From positions 1-24,246 of the forward strand of contig JASEIM010000025.1 of NCBI GenBank assembly GCA_030017655.1: a stretch of 24,246 nucleotides of DNA, read 5' to 3'. Below are positions 8,774-15,129 of this stretch, one piece after another. The notes below the pieces were generated by a model that ran no database searches, was not told where the DNA came from, and saw only the letters and a program-made list of their open reading frames with translations. Positions within the stretch are counted from its first letter, which is position 1; each line of letters begins with the position of its first letter. The DNA is from Methanobacterium sp. GTDB lineage: Archaea > Methanobacteriota > Methanobacteria > Methanobacteriales > Methanobacteriaceae. Both the position numbers and the translations under genes were made by a program.

Positions 8774-9528
8774 TTAATGTAAAGCTACTTCTTTTTTTAG
8801 TTCTTTAGGAGGATATAATTCTTTAAATTCCAGGTTATATTTTTTTAGAAGTTTCATCGCACTATTTGTTATCGATGGGGCCACAATTATCCCTCTTAAA
8901 TTTCCATTATGTTCTTTTAAACTATCAATATATCTTTTAAGCTACTTACAGCATCTAAGGTATCTCTACCCCTTTTAAGCTCCAATATGACCATATTTCC
9001 ATTTTATCCTTACCAAGAATGTCAATAACACCGTTTGAAATGAACTTTTCCTTTGCAGTAGGTTTAAAACCCTCTTCAATTACTTCAGGATTTTCGTAGA
9101 ATATTAAATTGGCCATATCTTCTTCGCTTCCAATTAAATCCAGTTTTTCGTAATCTTGAGCAATAAAATAAATTATTACATGGATTTTGGAGATTTCAAC
9201 ATCTAATATTTCTTTTGGATTTTTTCTAATACTCCTAATTAAAATTAAATCATCCTTTACTTTATATCTTACACTGCATCCTGGCGGCTGCCAGTTGACC
9301 GGATTTATTTTTTCACATTTATGAACAGGGAAAGAACCATCAGGCTTAATTATAACAAACCTATCCCCATAATCAAGAGTACTTTTAGCTCTACCTTCAT
9401 AATGAACCCTGCAGCAGGCCGTGATTATTTAGAATAGCCTTATTTTTAAGTCCCCGTTCTAAAATTTCGCTGGCCTTTTTAATACTGGGATTTTCTTTAA
9501 CTTTGAATTTTTCCATAGATATTCCCAT
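8774..9528 (-). pseudogene. nucS: broken NucS/EndoMS-type endonuclease, three frameshifts
   Basis: Joining frames on the minus strand gives a nearly complete NucS protein, the archaeal RecB-like nuclease that cuts mismatched or branched DNA. The start (ATG at 9528 or 9516) reads KFKVKENPSIKKASEILERGL. A one-base insertion near 9418 shifts the frame in the HGRC-like strand. The next frame gives YEGRAKSTLDYGDRFVIIKPDGSF and PVNWQPPG, then the catalytic-domain strand VIDILG. A second shift near 9000 comes just before VILELKRGRDTLDAVS, which holds the catalytic Glu and Lys, and a third near 8950 comes before the helix YIDSLKEHNGNLRGIIVAPS. It ends in a TAA at 8774. Three independent lesions make a single sequencing error unlikely, though homopolymer errors cannot be excluded. 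Whether it was the chromosomal nucS or an acquired copy is not visible. Confidence 0.85.
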
Positions 9529-9635
9529 AATATTGATTCTTGGCTAACAGTAAATTAAAAAATTAAAATAAAATAATTGATTTTTACAATAAAAATGAAA
9601 AAAGTGAAGATAACTCATCTTTCATCTTCAAATCT

Positions 9636-9658
9636 ATCAGAAATCATGAATTTCTGAT
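9636..9658 (-). terminator. hairpin after the OB-fold-like gene
   Basis: A perfect inverted repeat with 9-base arms (ATCAGAAAT / ATTTCTGAT) and a 5-base loop lies 12 bases past the stop of the minus-strand gene at 9671. The minus-strand sequence after it continues into mixed then T-rich DNA (TTTTTTCATTTTTATTG), fitting a terminator. Confidence 0.5.
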
Positions 9659-9670
9659 GCATTGAAAAAG

Positions 9671-10150
9671 CTATGCTTGTTCAAATGCTGTTGCCTTAAC
9701 TATCTGGAGGTTTGGAGTTTTAGCGTTTTGATTACTTGATTTAACTGTTTTTACTGTGACTTTTTCAACTCTTTCATTTATTGTTTCGCGGAATGTGTCA
9801 AAAACTACAGAGTAATTTTCAAGCTTGTTTAATTCAGTACCATTAAGTGCATGGCTTAAACTGTCTATTAACTGGTATACTCTGCCTCCTTTTTCTCCGT
9901 AAATTTTTGCAACGTCGTCGTCAAAGTATGCAGATGTGATAAGTCCACATATCCATTTTTGCTTGTTTTTATGGTCTGTGATTATAATATAGAACTCCTG
10001 TACTTCTTTATTTTTAATTTCCTTGGATTTTAATTCTCCTATGTATATGTCACCAGTGATTTCACTTCCTATCTCAAGCTGAGAGAGGTATTTAGTATCA
10101 TAGTCGTCTTCATAGCTGGTACTACCTTTTTGAATTCCTAAATCAAGCAT
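9671..10150 (-). CDS. hypothetical protein, possible OB-fold ssDNA-binding protein
   Basis: A 159-residue protein that I cannot assign to a named family. Residues about 25-75 look like successive beta strands (IGSEITGDIYIGELKSKEI, EFYIIITDHKNKQKWICGLIT), the sort of pattern found in OB folds. A helical part (VYQLIDSLSHALNG) follows, then another strand-rich part and a Ser/Asn/Lys-rich tail ending in FEQA. In phages, ERF-type annealing genes are often beside a single-strand-binding protein, and this gene lies upstream of the ERF gene on the same strand, separated by the NucS relic. The single-strand-binding role is therefore inference from fold impression and context. The ATG has a good GAGGTGA ribosome site, and a hairpin follows the stop. 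Confidence 0.55.
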   Translation of the reverse strand: MLDLGIQKGSTSYEDDYDTKYLSQLEIGSEITGDIYIGELKSKEIKNKEVQEFYIIITDHKNKQKWICGLITSAYFDDDVAKIYGEKGGRVYQLIDSLSHALNGTELNKLENYSVVFDTFRETINERVEKVTVKTVKSSNQNAKTPNLQIVKATAFEQA

Positions 10151-10187
10151 ATACTCACCTCTTTTAATTAAAACTCATTTTTTGAAA

Positions 10188-10391
10188 TCATTCACAGCGA
10201 ACGTTTCCTTCTTCTTCAGGAAGCTGGTATTCGAATCCTTCTTTCCTGCACCAGTCAAAAAGTGCTTCTGTTGCACCGCGTGATAATCTTCCCTGTTTAT
10301 CCCCATATTTTTGCCTTGTTATTCGTCTGAATGCAATTTCCAGCTCATCTGGAATACATACTGTTATCGCTCCCGTCAGATCCTTCCCAAT
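10188..10391 (-). pseudogene. ribbon-helix-helix-like ORF without a normal start codon
   Basis: An open frame of 67 codons reads like a small ribbon-helix-helix DNA-binding protein: a strand AITVCIPDELEIAFRRI, a helix, then KYGDKQGRLSRGATEALFDWC, the common archaeal pattern V.IP.ELE..FR.I...KYG..KG.LS.A.EEA...W. No ATG, GTG or TTG lies in frame before the strand, and the frame is closed upstream by TAA at 10398-10400. The first sense codons after that include ATT GGG AAG GAT, where related proteins would be expected to begin with Met, so a start-codon change (ATG to ATT) or use of a rare ATT start are both possible. It lies 37 bases upstream of the possible OB-fold gene and could have been the regulator of that unit. 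Confidence 0.5.
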
Positions 10392-10670
10392 TATTTTTTA
10401 TGCTTTATGTTATATGTTTTATTTTTAGTATATAAAGTTTTCGATTGAACTTGGATATTACCCATAAATAAAAGCATTGATAAAAAGAATGGAGAATATT
10501 AAATTATAATTTTCCAATATAAGCTAAAAAAACATGTGATAAAATCATTAATATGGATTATTCTTTTTAAAACTTAAGTTATGAAACTATAAGTACAATG
10601 TATAACTTAATAAATAGTAGTAAATAATGAAATTAATGTATTTTAAATTTGTGTGATAAATGGTGATAAT

Positions 10671-10937
10671 ATGAGAGTAGTCGAAGATATAATCGGAAAA
10701 GAAGTATTGGATAGTTCTGCGACCATTATGGGGAAAGTGAAAGATATTGAAGTCAATTTAGGTACTCGAAAAATAGAAGCAATTGTAATTGGAAAAGGTG
10801 GAATTTCAGAAAGCATAGGCATTTCTAAAGAGGAGAATGTTATACCTTATGACATGGTTAAGCAGATCGGTGATAAAATACTTCTAAAAGAGAACATAGA
10901 CGAACCAGGATTAGAAACACAAGAATTAGGGCTATAA
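10671..10937 (+). CDS. PRC-barrel domain protein
   Basis: An 88-residue stand-alone PRC-barrel protein (MRVVEDIIGKEVLDSSATIMGKVKDIEV, then EAIVIGKGG and VIPYDMVKQIGDKILLK). PRC barrels are small beta-barrel adaptor domains seen in RimM and in photosynthetic reaction centre H subunits. Single-domain versions are widespread in methanogens, and the Methanothermobacter one, MTH1859 as I recall, has a solved structure but no assigned role. A GTG at 10653 is in frame, but GGTGAT at 10662-10667 is placed correctly for the ATG at 10671, and the family starts there, so I prefer the shorter form. The gene is followed by the palindrome array and then, on the same strand, by the zinc-binding protein and pyrE. 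Confidence 0.85.
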   Translation: MRVVEDIIGKEVLDSSATIMGKVKDIEVNLGTRKIEAIVIGKGGISESIGISKEENVIPYDMVKQIGDKILLKENIDEPGLETQELGL

Positions 10938-10950
10938 TCGATTTTTATAC

Positions 10951-11172
10951 CCCGAACATTACATGTTCGAGGGCTGTAAAAACTAAAGCCAACAAAAATC
11001 TGTGATTTTTGTAGCGTGGAAAATTTTCAATTTTTCAGGTTGCAAACTTTGTTTGCAAACATCAAAATCGTAGATTTTGAAAGGTTTTTTACGCATCCAA
11101 AAACGTAGTTTTTCAGGCTTTTTCTGAACTTTCGAAAATCCATGATTTTCGATGCAAAAACACGGGGTGTTT
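10951..11172. repeat. array of eight short palindromes, all with 3-base loops
   Basis: The whole gap between the PRC-barrel gene and the next gene is packed with inverted repeats, each with a 3-base centre: 10953-10969 (7-base arms, TAC), 10992-11012 (9, TGT), 11018-11036 (8 with one G-T pair, TTC), 11040-11058 (8, TTT), 11062-11080 (8, GTA), 11099-11113 (6, GTA), 11132-11152 (9, CAT) and 11158-11172 (6, GGG). Several share the core AAAATC-NNN-GATTTT. There is no constant direct repeat with unique spacers, so it is not a CRISPR. It resembles clustered REP-like intergenic palindromes that I believe are scattered in Methanobacterium genomes. Minus-strand open frames across it are by-products of the symmetry. 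Confidence 0.8.
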
Positions 11173-11174
11173 AA

Positions 11175-11345
11175 TTGCCACAAAAATTAAAAATTTTTGA
11201 GGTAGAAGGCATTTGTAATATCTGTGGTAAACCTGGTAAAATGTATACATGCTCTTTATGTGGAAATAACGTATGTATAGATTGCTATGATTTGACAAAG
11301 GGCCTTTGTAAGTTATGTAAAAGATATCCTGGAAAAAGAATCTGA
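11175..11345 (+). CDS. 56-residue zinc-binding (CxxC-rich) protein
   Basis: A small protein starting at TTG with four closely spaced CxxC-type pairs: GICNICGK, YTCSLCGN, VCIDCYD and GLCKLCKR (cysteines at 14, 17, 26, 29, 34, 37, 45 and 48). Spacing and order are those of a compact cross-brace zinc finger that binds two zinc ions, similar to HIT-type or B-box fingers. The last codons end 22 bases before pyrE on the same strand, so the two are probably translated from one message. The start is uncertain: the TTG has no strong ribosome site because the last palindrome of the array runs up to 11172, and the next in-frame ATG (11241) would cut off the first cysteine pair. Function unknown; RNA or protein binding is likely for such fingers. 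Confidence 0.7.
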   Translation: MPQKLKIFEVEGICNICGKPGKMYTCSLCGNNVCIDCYDLTKGLCKLCKRYPGKRI

Positions 11346-11367
11346 ATTTAATAATTAAGTGATGTAA

Positions 11368-11898
11368 ATGGAAACTGAAAAAAATGAATTAATTAGACTT
11401 CTTAATGAAAAAGAAGTAGTTAAATTCGGCAAATTTACTCTTTCATCAGGAAAAGAAAGCAATTACTACGTGAACATGAAAATGGCCATTACAGACCCAA
11501 ACATACTTAAATCTATTGCAAAAATAGTTTCAGGTCAAATAAATAGAAATGAAATAGATAAAGTTGCAGGTCCTGCCTTGGGAGCCATTCCAATTGTAAC
11601 AGCGGTTTCTCTTGAGTCTTCAATCCCCATGCTCATGATCAGGAAATCAAAAAAAGGTTATGGGACTTCAGAACTTATAGAAGGAAATCTTTTAGATGGA
11701 GATTCAGTTATAGTAATCGAAGATGTAACTACAACCGGTAATTCCCTAATTAGGGCAATTGAAGCCCTTGAAGATAATGGTGGGAAAGTTAAAAGAGCAT
11801 TTGTAGTTGTTGATAGGGCTGAAGGAGCCATAAAGAATTTAAAAGAAAAAGGGATAAAATTAGAACCTATACTGTCCATAAATGATTTTAATAAATAA
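11368..11898 (+). CDS. pyrE: orotate phosphoribosyltransferase
   Basis: A 176-residue type I phosphoribosyltransferase that joins orotate to PRPP to give orotidine monophosphate in pyrimidine synthesis. It has FTLSSGKESNYYVNMK (about 23-38), AGPALGAIPI (67-76) and the PRPP-binding motif VIVIEDVTTTGNSLIRAIE (114-132) with its adjacent acidic pair. Length is that of archaeal PyrE without a fused OMP decarboxylase. It follows the 56-residue zinc protein closely and shares its strand. A weak GTGAT-like ribosome site precedes the ATG. It is convergent with the secreted-protein gene, separated by 14 bases that are part of a perfect palindrome. Confidence 0.93.
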   Translation: METEKNELIRLLNEKEVVKFGKFTLSSGKESNYYVNMKMAITDPNILKSIAKIVSGQINRNEIDKVAGPALGAIPIVTAVSLESSIPMLMIRKSKKGYGTSELIEGNLLDGDSVIVIEDVTTTGNSLIRAIEALEDNGGKVKRAFVVVDRAEGAIKNLKEKGIKLEPILSINDFNK

Positions 11899-11902
11899 AT
11901 AT

Positions 11903-11926
11903 AAAGGAACAATTAATTGTTCCTTT
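11903..11926. terminator. 24-base perfect palindrome between convergent genes
   Basis: AAAGGAACAATT is followed at once by its reverse complement. It starts 4 bases past the pyrE stop and runs over the last codons of the minus-strand secreted protein gene. On the plus strand it is followed by a long T-rich stretch, so it fits a terminator for pyrE and could act on both strands. Confidence 0.65.
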
Positions 11927-12449
11927 TATTCTTTTCTTGTTTTTTTGTACGCTTGTTTTTCTTTTCCTTAACCTGTTTTGTACTCATTTTTTGAAGTAAT
12001 CTTTCTTTGATCATCACTTTATGTTCAAGAGCCGCTTCTCTTTTAACGAAACTGTTAATTCTACCTTCTGTACTATTATTGACTGTAGGATTTTGCATAA
12101 AAGCAGAAATTTCACTGTTCAATCTAATGGCTTGTTTTTCAAACTGTGTTAAAGCATTTAAAAGTCCTTTTACTTTTGTATTATTACCATAAGTCGCTTT
12201 TAAACTTGCAATTTTGGCTATTAATGCTGTTAATTTGTTTTGAGTATCGTTTAATGTCTGAATAGAAGTTAAATTAGTTTTATTACCCGCTGTACTGTTG
12301 TTACCTAAAGTGCTATTTGAAGTATCGTTCGATTCATTTGTTGCATTCGTGCTGCCAGTAAGTGCCTCTGATATTTCGTCTGCAAACGAAGGCACTATCA
12401 AAGCCATTGTAATTGCTGCAGCAAAAATAACCAAGAATATCTTTCTCAA
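11913..12449 (-). CDS. secreted Asn/Thr-rich protein with basic C terminus
   Basis: A 178-residue exported protein that I do not recognise. It has a clear signal peptide (MRKIFLVIFAAAITMALIVPSFA, cleavage near residue 23-24). A low-complexity stretch of Asn, Ser and Thr follows (about 35-65) with many N-X-S/T sites suited to archaeal N-glycosylation. Next come helices that could form a coiled coil (KLTALIAKIASLKATYG, ALTQFEKQAIRLNSEIS), and a tail from about 160 made almost only of Lys, Arg, Asn and Gln. The tail may bind the pseudomurein wall or nucleic acid. The start is TTG: a perfect GGAGGTGAT ribosome site sits 6 bases before it, while the only nearby ATG ends after two codons. This strong site suggests high expression. 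Confidence 0.75.
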   Translation of the reverse strand: MRKIFLVIFAAAITMALIVPSFADEISEALTGSTNATNESNDTSNSTLGNNSTAGNKTNLTSIQTLNDTQNKLTALIAKIASLKATYGNNTKVKGLLNALTQFEKQAIRLNSEISAFMQNPTVNNSTEGRINSFVKREAALEHKVMIKERLLQKMSTKQVKEKKNKRTKKQEKNKRNN

Positions 12450-12544
12450 TTATTCATCACCTCCGAATTATGCTTAAATGAGTTATTTTAATATATAAAT
12501 ATATTTAAGGCTTATTTTTCAAAAAATAATACATTTAAGCTTAA

Positions 12545-12603
12545 TGTGACCTTTTTCCCATTATTTAAAACAGTTAAACAGGAAAAATGTGACTAATATC
12601 ACA
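12545..12603 (-). promoter_or_regulatory. symmetrical operator-like region upstream of secreted-protein gene
   Basis: Within the 227-base gap there is TGTGA-N6-TCACA (12588-12603), a perfect dyad. Also present are two copies of AATGTGAC (12543-12550 and 12587-12593, the second with one fewer matched base), facing TTTTTCC and GGAAAAA, and two copies of ACAGTTAAA. It lies about 100-150 bases before the TTG start of the secreted protein gene. The dyad has the form used by CRP-like regulators, but that does not identify the protein here. Confidence 0.4.
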
Positions 12604-12676
12604 GTTAAAATATTCCAAAAAATATAGAAAGAAGATATTTAAAATTAAAAAAATAGTCAAGTATTTAATTAATCAA

Positions 12677-13201
12677 TTATTCTTTTAAATGCTTTACAAG
12701 ATGTCCTAATTCAGGTAATATTATTTTTAAACCTAAAGTTACTGCATTAGGAGATCCGGGAAGACATATTATCAATTTCCCTTTATAAACACCTGCAGTC
12801 GCCCTGCTTAAGATTGCACCGGTTCCAAGTTCTTTATATGATTCATATCTAAATATTTCCCCAAAACCATCTAATTCCTTCTCAAATACTTCTTTTAAAG
12901 TTTCTATGGTTATATCCCTGGACCCAATACCTGTTCCACCTGTTGTAATGATAATATCAGCCTGGAAATTATCAATTATGTGATTAATCATTGAAAGAAG
13001 GAATCCCGCATCATCTGGAATTACCGAATAAAAAACAACCTCATTATTTTTCCTCAAAGCTTCTTTTATAATGCTTCCAGATGGATCATTGTTTTTAAAA
13101 TTTAAAAAATCATTAAACTTGGAATCGCTTAAAGTAATAACCGCCCCTTTAACTGATTTAGGTGCTTCTTTTTTGTGTTTTTCCATGCTCTCGCTTTTCA
13201 T
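12677..13201 (-). CDS. moaB: MoaB/MogA-type molybdopterin biosynthesis protein
   Basis: A 174-residue protein of the MoaB/MogA family, which adenylates molybdopterin before metal insertion. Methanogens need this for the tungsten or molybdenum cofactor of formylmethanofuran dehydrogenase. The core motifs are AVITLSDSK (20-28), ITTGGTGIGSRDITIETL (85-102) with the catalytic Asp in GSRD, and LPGSPNAVTLGLKIILPELGHLVKHL at the C terminus (147-172). Length is typical. The N-terminal 17 residues are charged and variable. The ATG follows GAGGTGGT. The gene stands alone, with large AT-rich gaps on both sides, so it has its own promoter. Confidence 0.92.
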   Translation of the reverse strand: MKSESMEKHKKEAPKSVKGAVITLSDSKFNDFLNFKNNDPSGSIIKEALRKNNEVVFYSVIPDDAGFLLSMINHIIDNFQADIIITTGGTGIGSRDITIETLKEVFEKELDGFGEIFRYESYKELGTGAILSRATAGVYKGKLIICLPGSPNAVTLGLKIILPELGHLVKHLKE

Positions 13202-13918
13202 CTAACCACCTCAAGTAAAAGATAAAAAATAATTTGAAATATCTATTTTTATCCTTGAAATCAATTATAATTAAATAATTCAAATTAAATATTATTTAGA
13301 ATTTTATGTATCAATTTTTACTTGGTTATATGTTATTAATATATGAAATAGATTAATTTCAAGACTGTAAAAATATCTTTAAAATAGTCTTAGAATTTCC
13401 AGGTAAGTCCAATAAATTCTGATTAAAGATAAATGATATCTTGAACTGTATTAGACAGAAAATTAATAAAAAAGAGTTTGGAAACCGGGAGGGCATTAGA
13501 TCCAAAAATCAGAGGCGGTTTGATTTTTTTGCGGAAAATTAAGAGGAGTCTAATTTTACCCTCCCTCCTATATATTATGTGTATTTCATTGCATAAAAAT
13601 TTTGTGAATTGTATGAAAAAACCATTATTTCTGCCTTAATAATCAAAAATTTAAATAATATGAGATATATTTTGATTTAAATATCTCTAATTTAGAATTT
13701 TAAAAATTAGCTAATAAATCAATATAATTGTCAATTTTAGCATAAATATAATTATAAACCACTTGTGAAGAAATAAAACACATATAACTATTACTGATAT
13801 ATAAATCCATACCATAACGCCAATAAAAGGTTCTAAAGAGTTTAAATCAATTTAAATTAAAAAAATAAGGAAAACAGTTGTTAATCAAAAAATGATGTTA
13901 ATTATAGAAATCTTTATT
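13202..13918. other. 717-base gene-free region
   Basis: No convincing protein gene is present: the DNA is very AT-rich with stops in all frames. The one ordered element is the structured-RNA candidate at 13487-13565, which is also much richer in G and C than its surroundings. The rest should hold the moaB promoter (near 13202) and the 3' end of the lipoprotein gene. Confidence 0.6.
13487..13565. ncRNA. candidate structured RNA with three-way junction
   Basis: GGGAGGG at 13487-13493 pairs perfectly with CCCTCCC at 13559-13565. Inside lie two hairpins. The first is TCC/GGA (13501-13503 with 13533-13535) around an 8-base stem AAAAATCA/TGATTTTT (13504-13511 with 13521-13528), with a 9-base loop GAGGCGGTT. 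The second is AAAATTA/TAATTTT (13535-13541 with 13551-13557), also with a 9-base loop, AGAGGAGTC. Both loops contain GAGG. The stem is closed by G-C pairs in DNA that is otherwise very AT-rich. On the minus strand the loops become CCTCT-rich and a T6 run follows 12 bases after the closing stem, as for a terminated small RNA. The strand is not certain. I do not recognise it as a known riboswitch class. Confidence 0.55.
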
Positions 13919-14251
13919 CTATCTTGAATATCCACAATTCTTACAATATCCATTAGACCAGGATGTTCCAAAGAATCTATATGCACCACAGCTTGGACAG
14001 TACAAAATACCGTCGTTATCACCATATCCACACACATCACACATTTTACCTTTATATTGAGGATAATGACCACAATTAGGACAATCTCTTGCATATGATG
14101 AAGACCCTGATGAGGAACCTCCAGAATTACCACCAGTATTAACTGTATGAGTGCCAGTTGAATCACTGGTATTATCTATACATCCAGATACCCCGCATGA
14201 AATAACTGCTATCATCACAATAACCGTAAATATTTTCATATTTTTTATCAA
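13919..14251 (-). CDS. lipoprotein with two zinc ribbons
   Basis: A 110-residue exported protein. It has a short hydrophobic signal with a lipobox VSGC (Cys24), so it is probably lipid-anchored to the outer face of the membrane. A Gly/Ser/Thr-rich linker (about 28-53) follows, then two zinc ribbons: CPNCG...CDVCG (57, 60, 71, 74) and CPSCGA...CKNCGYS (85, 88, 103, 106). Zinc ribbons are mostly intracellular, so having two on a surface lipoprotein is unusual. The start is TTG at 14249-14251: GGAGGGG at 14258-14264 is spaced for it, while the in-frame ATG at 14239 would be 18 or more bases away. Function unknown. The gene is divergent from the Nob1-like gene. Confidence 0.8.
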   Translation of the reverse strand: MIKNMKIFTVIVMIAVISCGVSGCIDNTSDSTGTHTVNTGGNSGGSSSGSSSYARDCPNCGHYPQYKGKMCDVCGYGDNDGILYCPSCGAYRFFGTSWSNGYCKNCGYSR

Positions 14252-14273
14252 TCTAATCCCCTCCTTTATACCT

Positions 14274-14298
14274 AATAATAGTTATATAAACTATTATT
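14274..14298. promoter_or_regulatory. inverted repeat centred on a TATA-like sequence
   Basis: Perfect 10-base arms (AATAATAGTT / AACTATTATT) flank ATATA, so that TTATATAA sits at the centre. It lies about 23-47 bases before the TTG start of the lipoprotein gene, where a promoter or operator is expected. A bound regulator would cover the TATA box. Confidence 0.4.
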
Positions 14299-14529
14299 TA
14301 TCTTTTTGCAGATTAACGATAAATTATCTAAAAAAGAGTAACACAAAAAGCTATAAATATTATTAAGTAAATTTAGGGATAGAATATCGTATATTTGGAC
14401 AAATAAATCTTTTTAATAATATTATTTAAAATAATAATGGAAAATAAAGCTAATTTTAAAGTTCCTGTTAATGTTCAAAATATATTGTCAGATAAGAAGT
14501 AAATACTTTAAACTAGAAACAATAATATT

Positions 14530-15039
14530 ATGCAAAAACAGATTTTCATTCTGGACACATCTGCAATTATTGGAGGATTTTATTCTAAAAAAGAAGCTAA
14601 TTTTACAACTAATGATGTTATTCAGGAAATAAAAGATTTGAAATCCTCAATATTATTGGAATCAACCATAGAAAAAGGTTTTATTAAGATAAGAGAACCT
14701 GATGAAAAAGACATAAAAGAAATCGATGCAGTTATTAAAGCTTCTGGAGATATTTTACGTCTCTCTGATGTGGATAAAAATATTATTGCACTGGCATTAA
14801 AGTATAAGAAAAAAGGATTTAAACCCCTGGTTATAACAGACGATTATTCCATGCAAAATACATTAAAAACTATTAATATAGATTACAGTAGTGTTCTAAC
14901 TGATGGAATAGAAGAAGTGATCAATTGGGTCAAAAAATGTAAAGGATGTAAAAAAATATATCCTTCCGATTACCAGTATGAAGATTGCGAGATATGTGGC
15001 TCTCCTATTTTTAAAAAAAAGATAAAAATTAAGAAATAA
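14530..15039 (+). CDS. nob1: Nob1-like PIN-domain endonuclease with zinc ribbon
   Basis: A 169-residue archaeal Nob1-type protein, the endonuclease that matures the 3' end of 16S rRNA. The PIN domain carries the acidic residues expected for two metal ions: Asp9 in FILDTSAII, Glu33 in IQEIKDL, Asp80/Asp82 in LSDVDKNIIALAL, and Asp104/Asp105 in VITDDYSMQN. The C terminus holds a zinc ribbon CKGC...CEIC (137, 140, 153, 156) and a Lys-rich tail, as in known Nob1 proteins. Length fits archaeal Nob1 (about 150-170). No Shine-Dalgarno is visible, so the message may be leaderless. It is on the same strand as the marker operon, but 90 bases of AT-rich DNA separate them. Confidence 0.9.
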   Translation: MQKQIFILDTSAIIGGFYSKKEANFTTNDVIQEIKDLKSSILLESTIEKGFIKIREPDEKDIKEIDAVIKASGDILRLSDVDKNIIALALKYKKKGFKPLVITDDYSMQNTLKTINIDYSSVLTDGIEEVINWVKKCKGCKKIYPSDYQYEDCEICGSPIFKKKIKIKK

Positions 15040-15129
15040 ATAATTATAGTTTTGAAGATAATCATCAATTTTATTAAAGTACCCCCATTAACGTTAATTT
15101 TAATAGACTAATCATTCTTACAATAGATA

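Noticed and set aside
10653..10670. GTG start for the PRC-barrel gene
   Set aside because: GGTGAT at 10662-10667 is correctly placed for the ATG at 10671 and would be inside the longer form.
10951..11172. Possible CRISPR array
   Set aside because: No direct repeat of constant sequence, no regular spacers and no cas genes. The units are different palindromes.
10983..11298. Two overlapping minus-strand open frames of about 60 residues
   Set aside because: They run through the palindrome array and the zinc-protein gene. Their apparent coding comes from inverted symmetry; no ribosome site or family pattern.
13885..14166. Minus-strand open frame of 93 residues overlapping the lipoprotein gene
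   Set aside because: It is the alternate frame of the lipoprotein gene, which has the signal peptide, lipobox, zinc ribbons and ribosome site.
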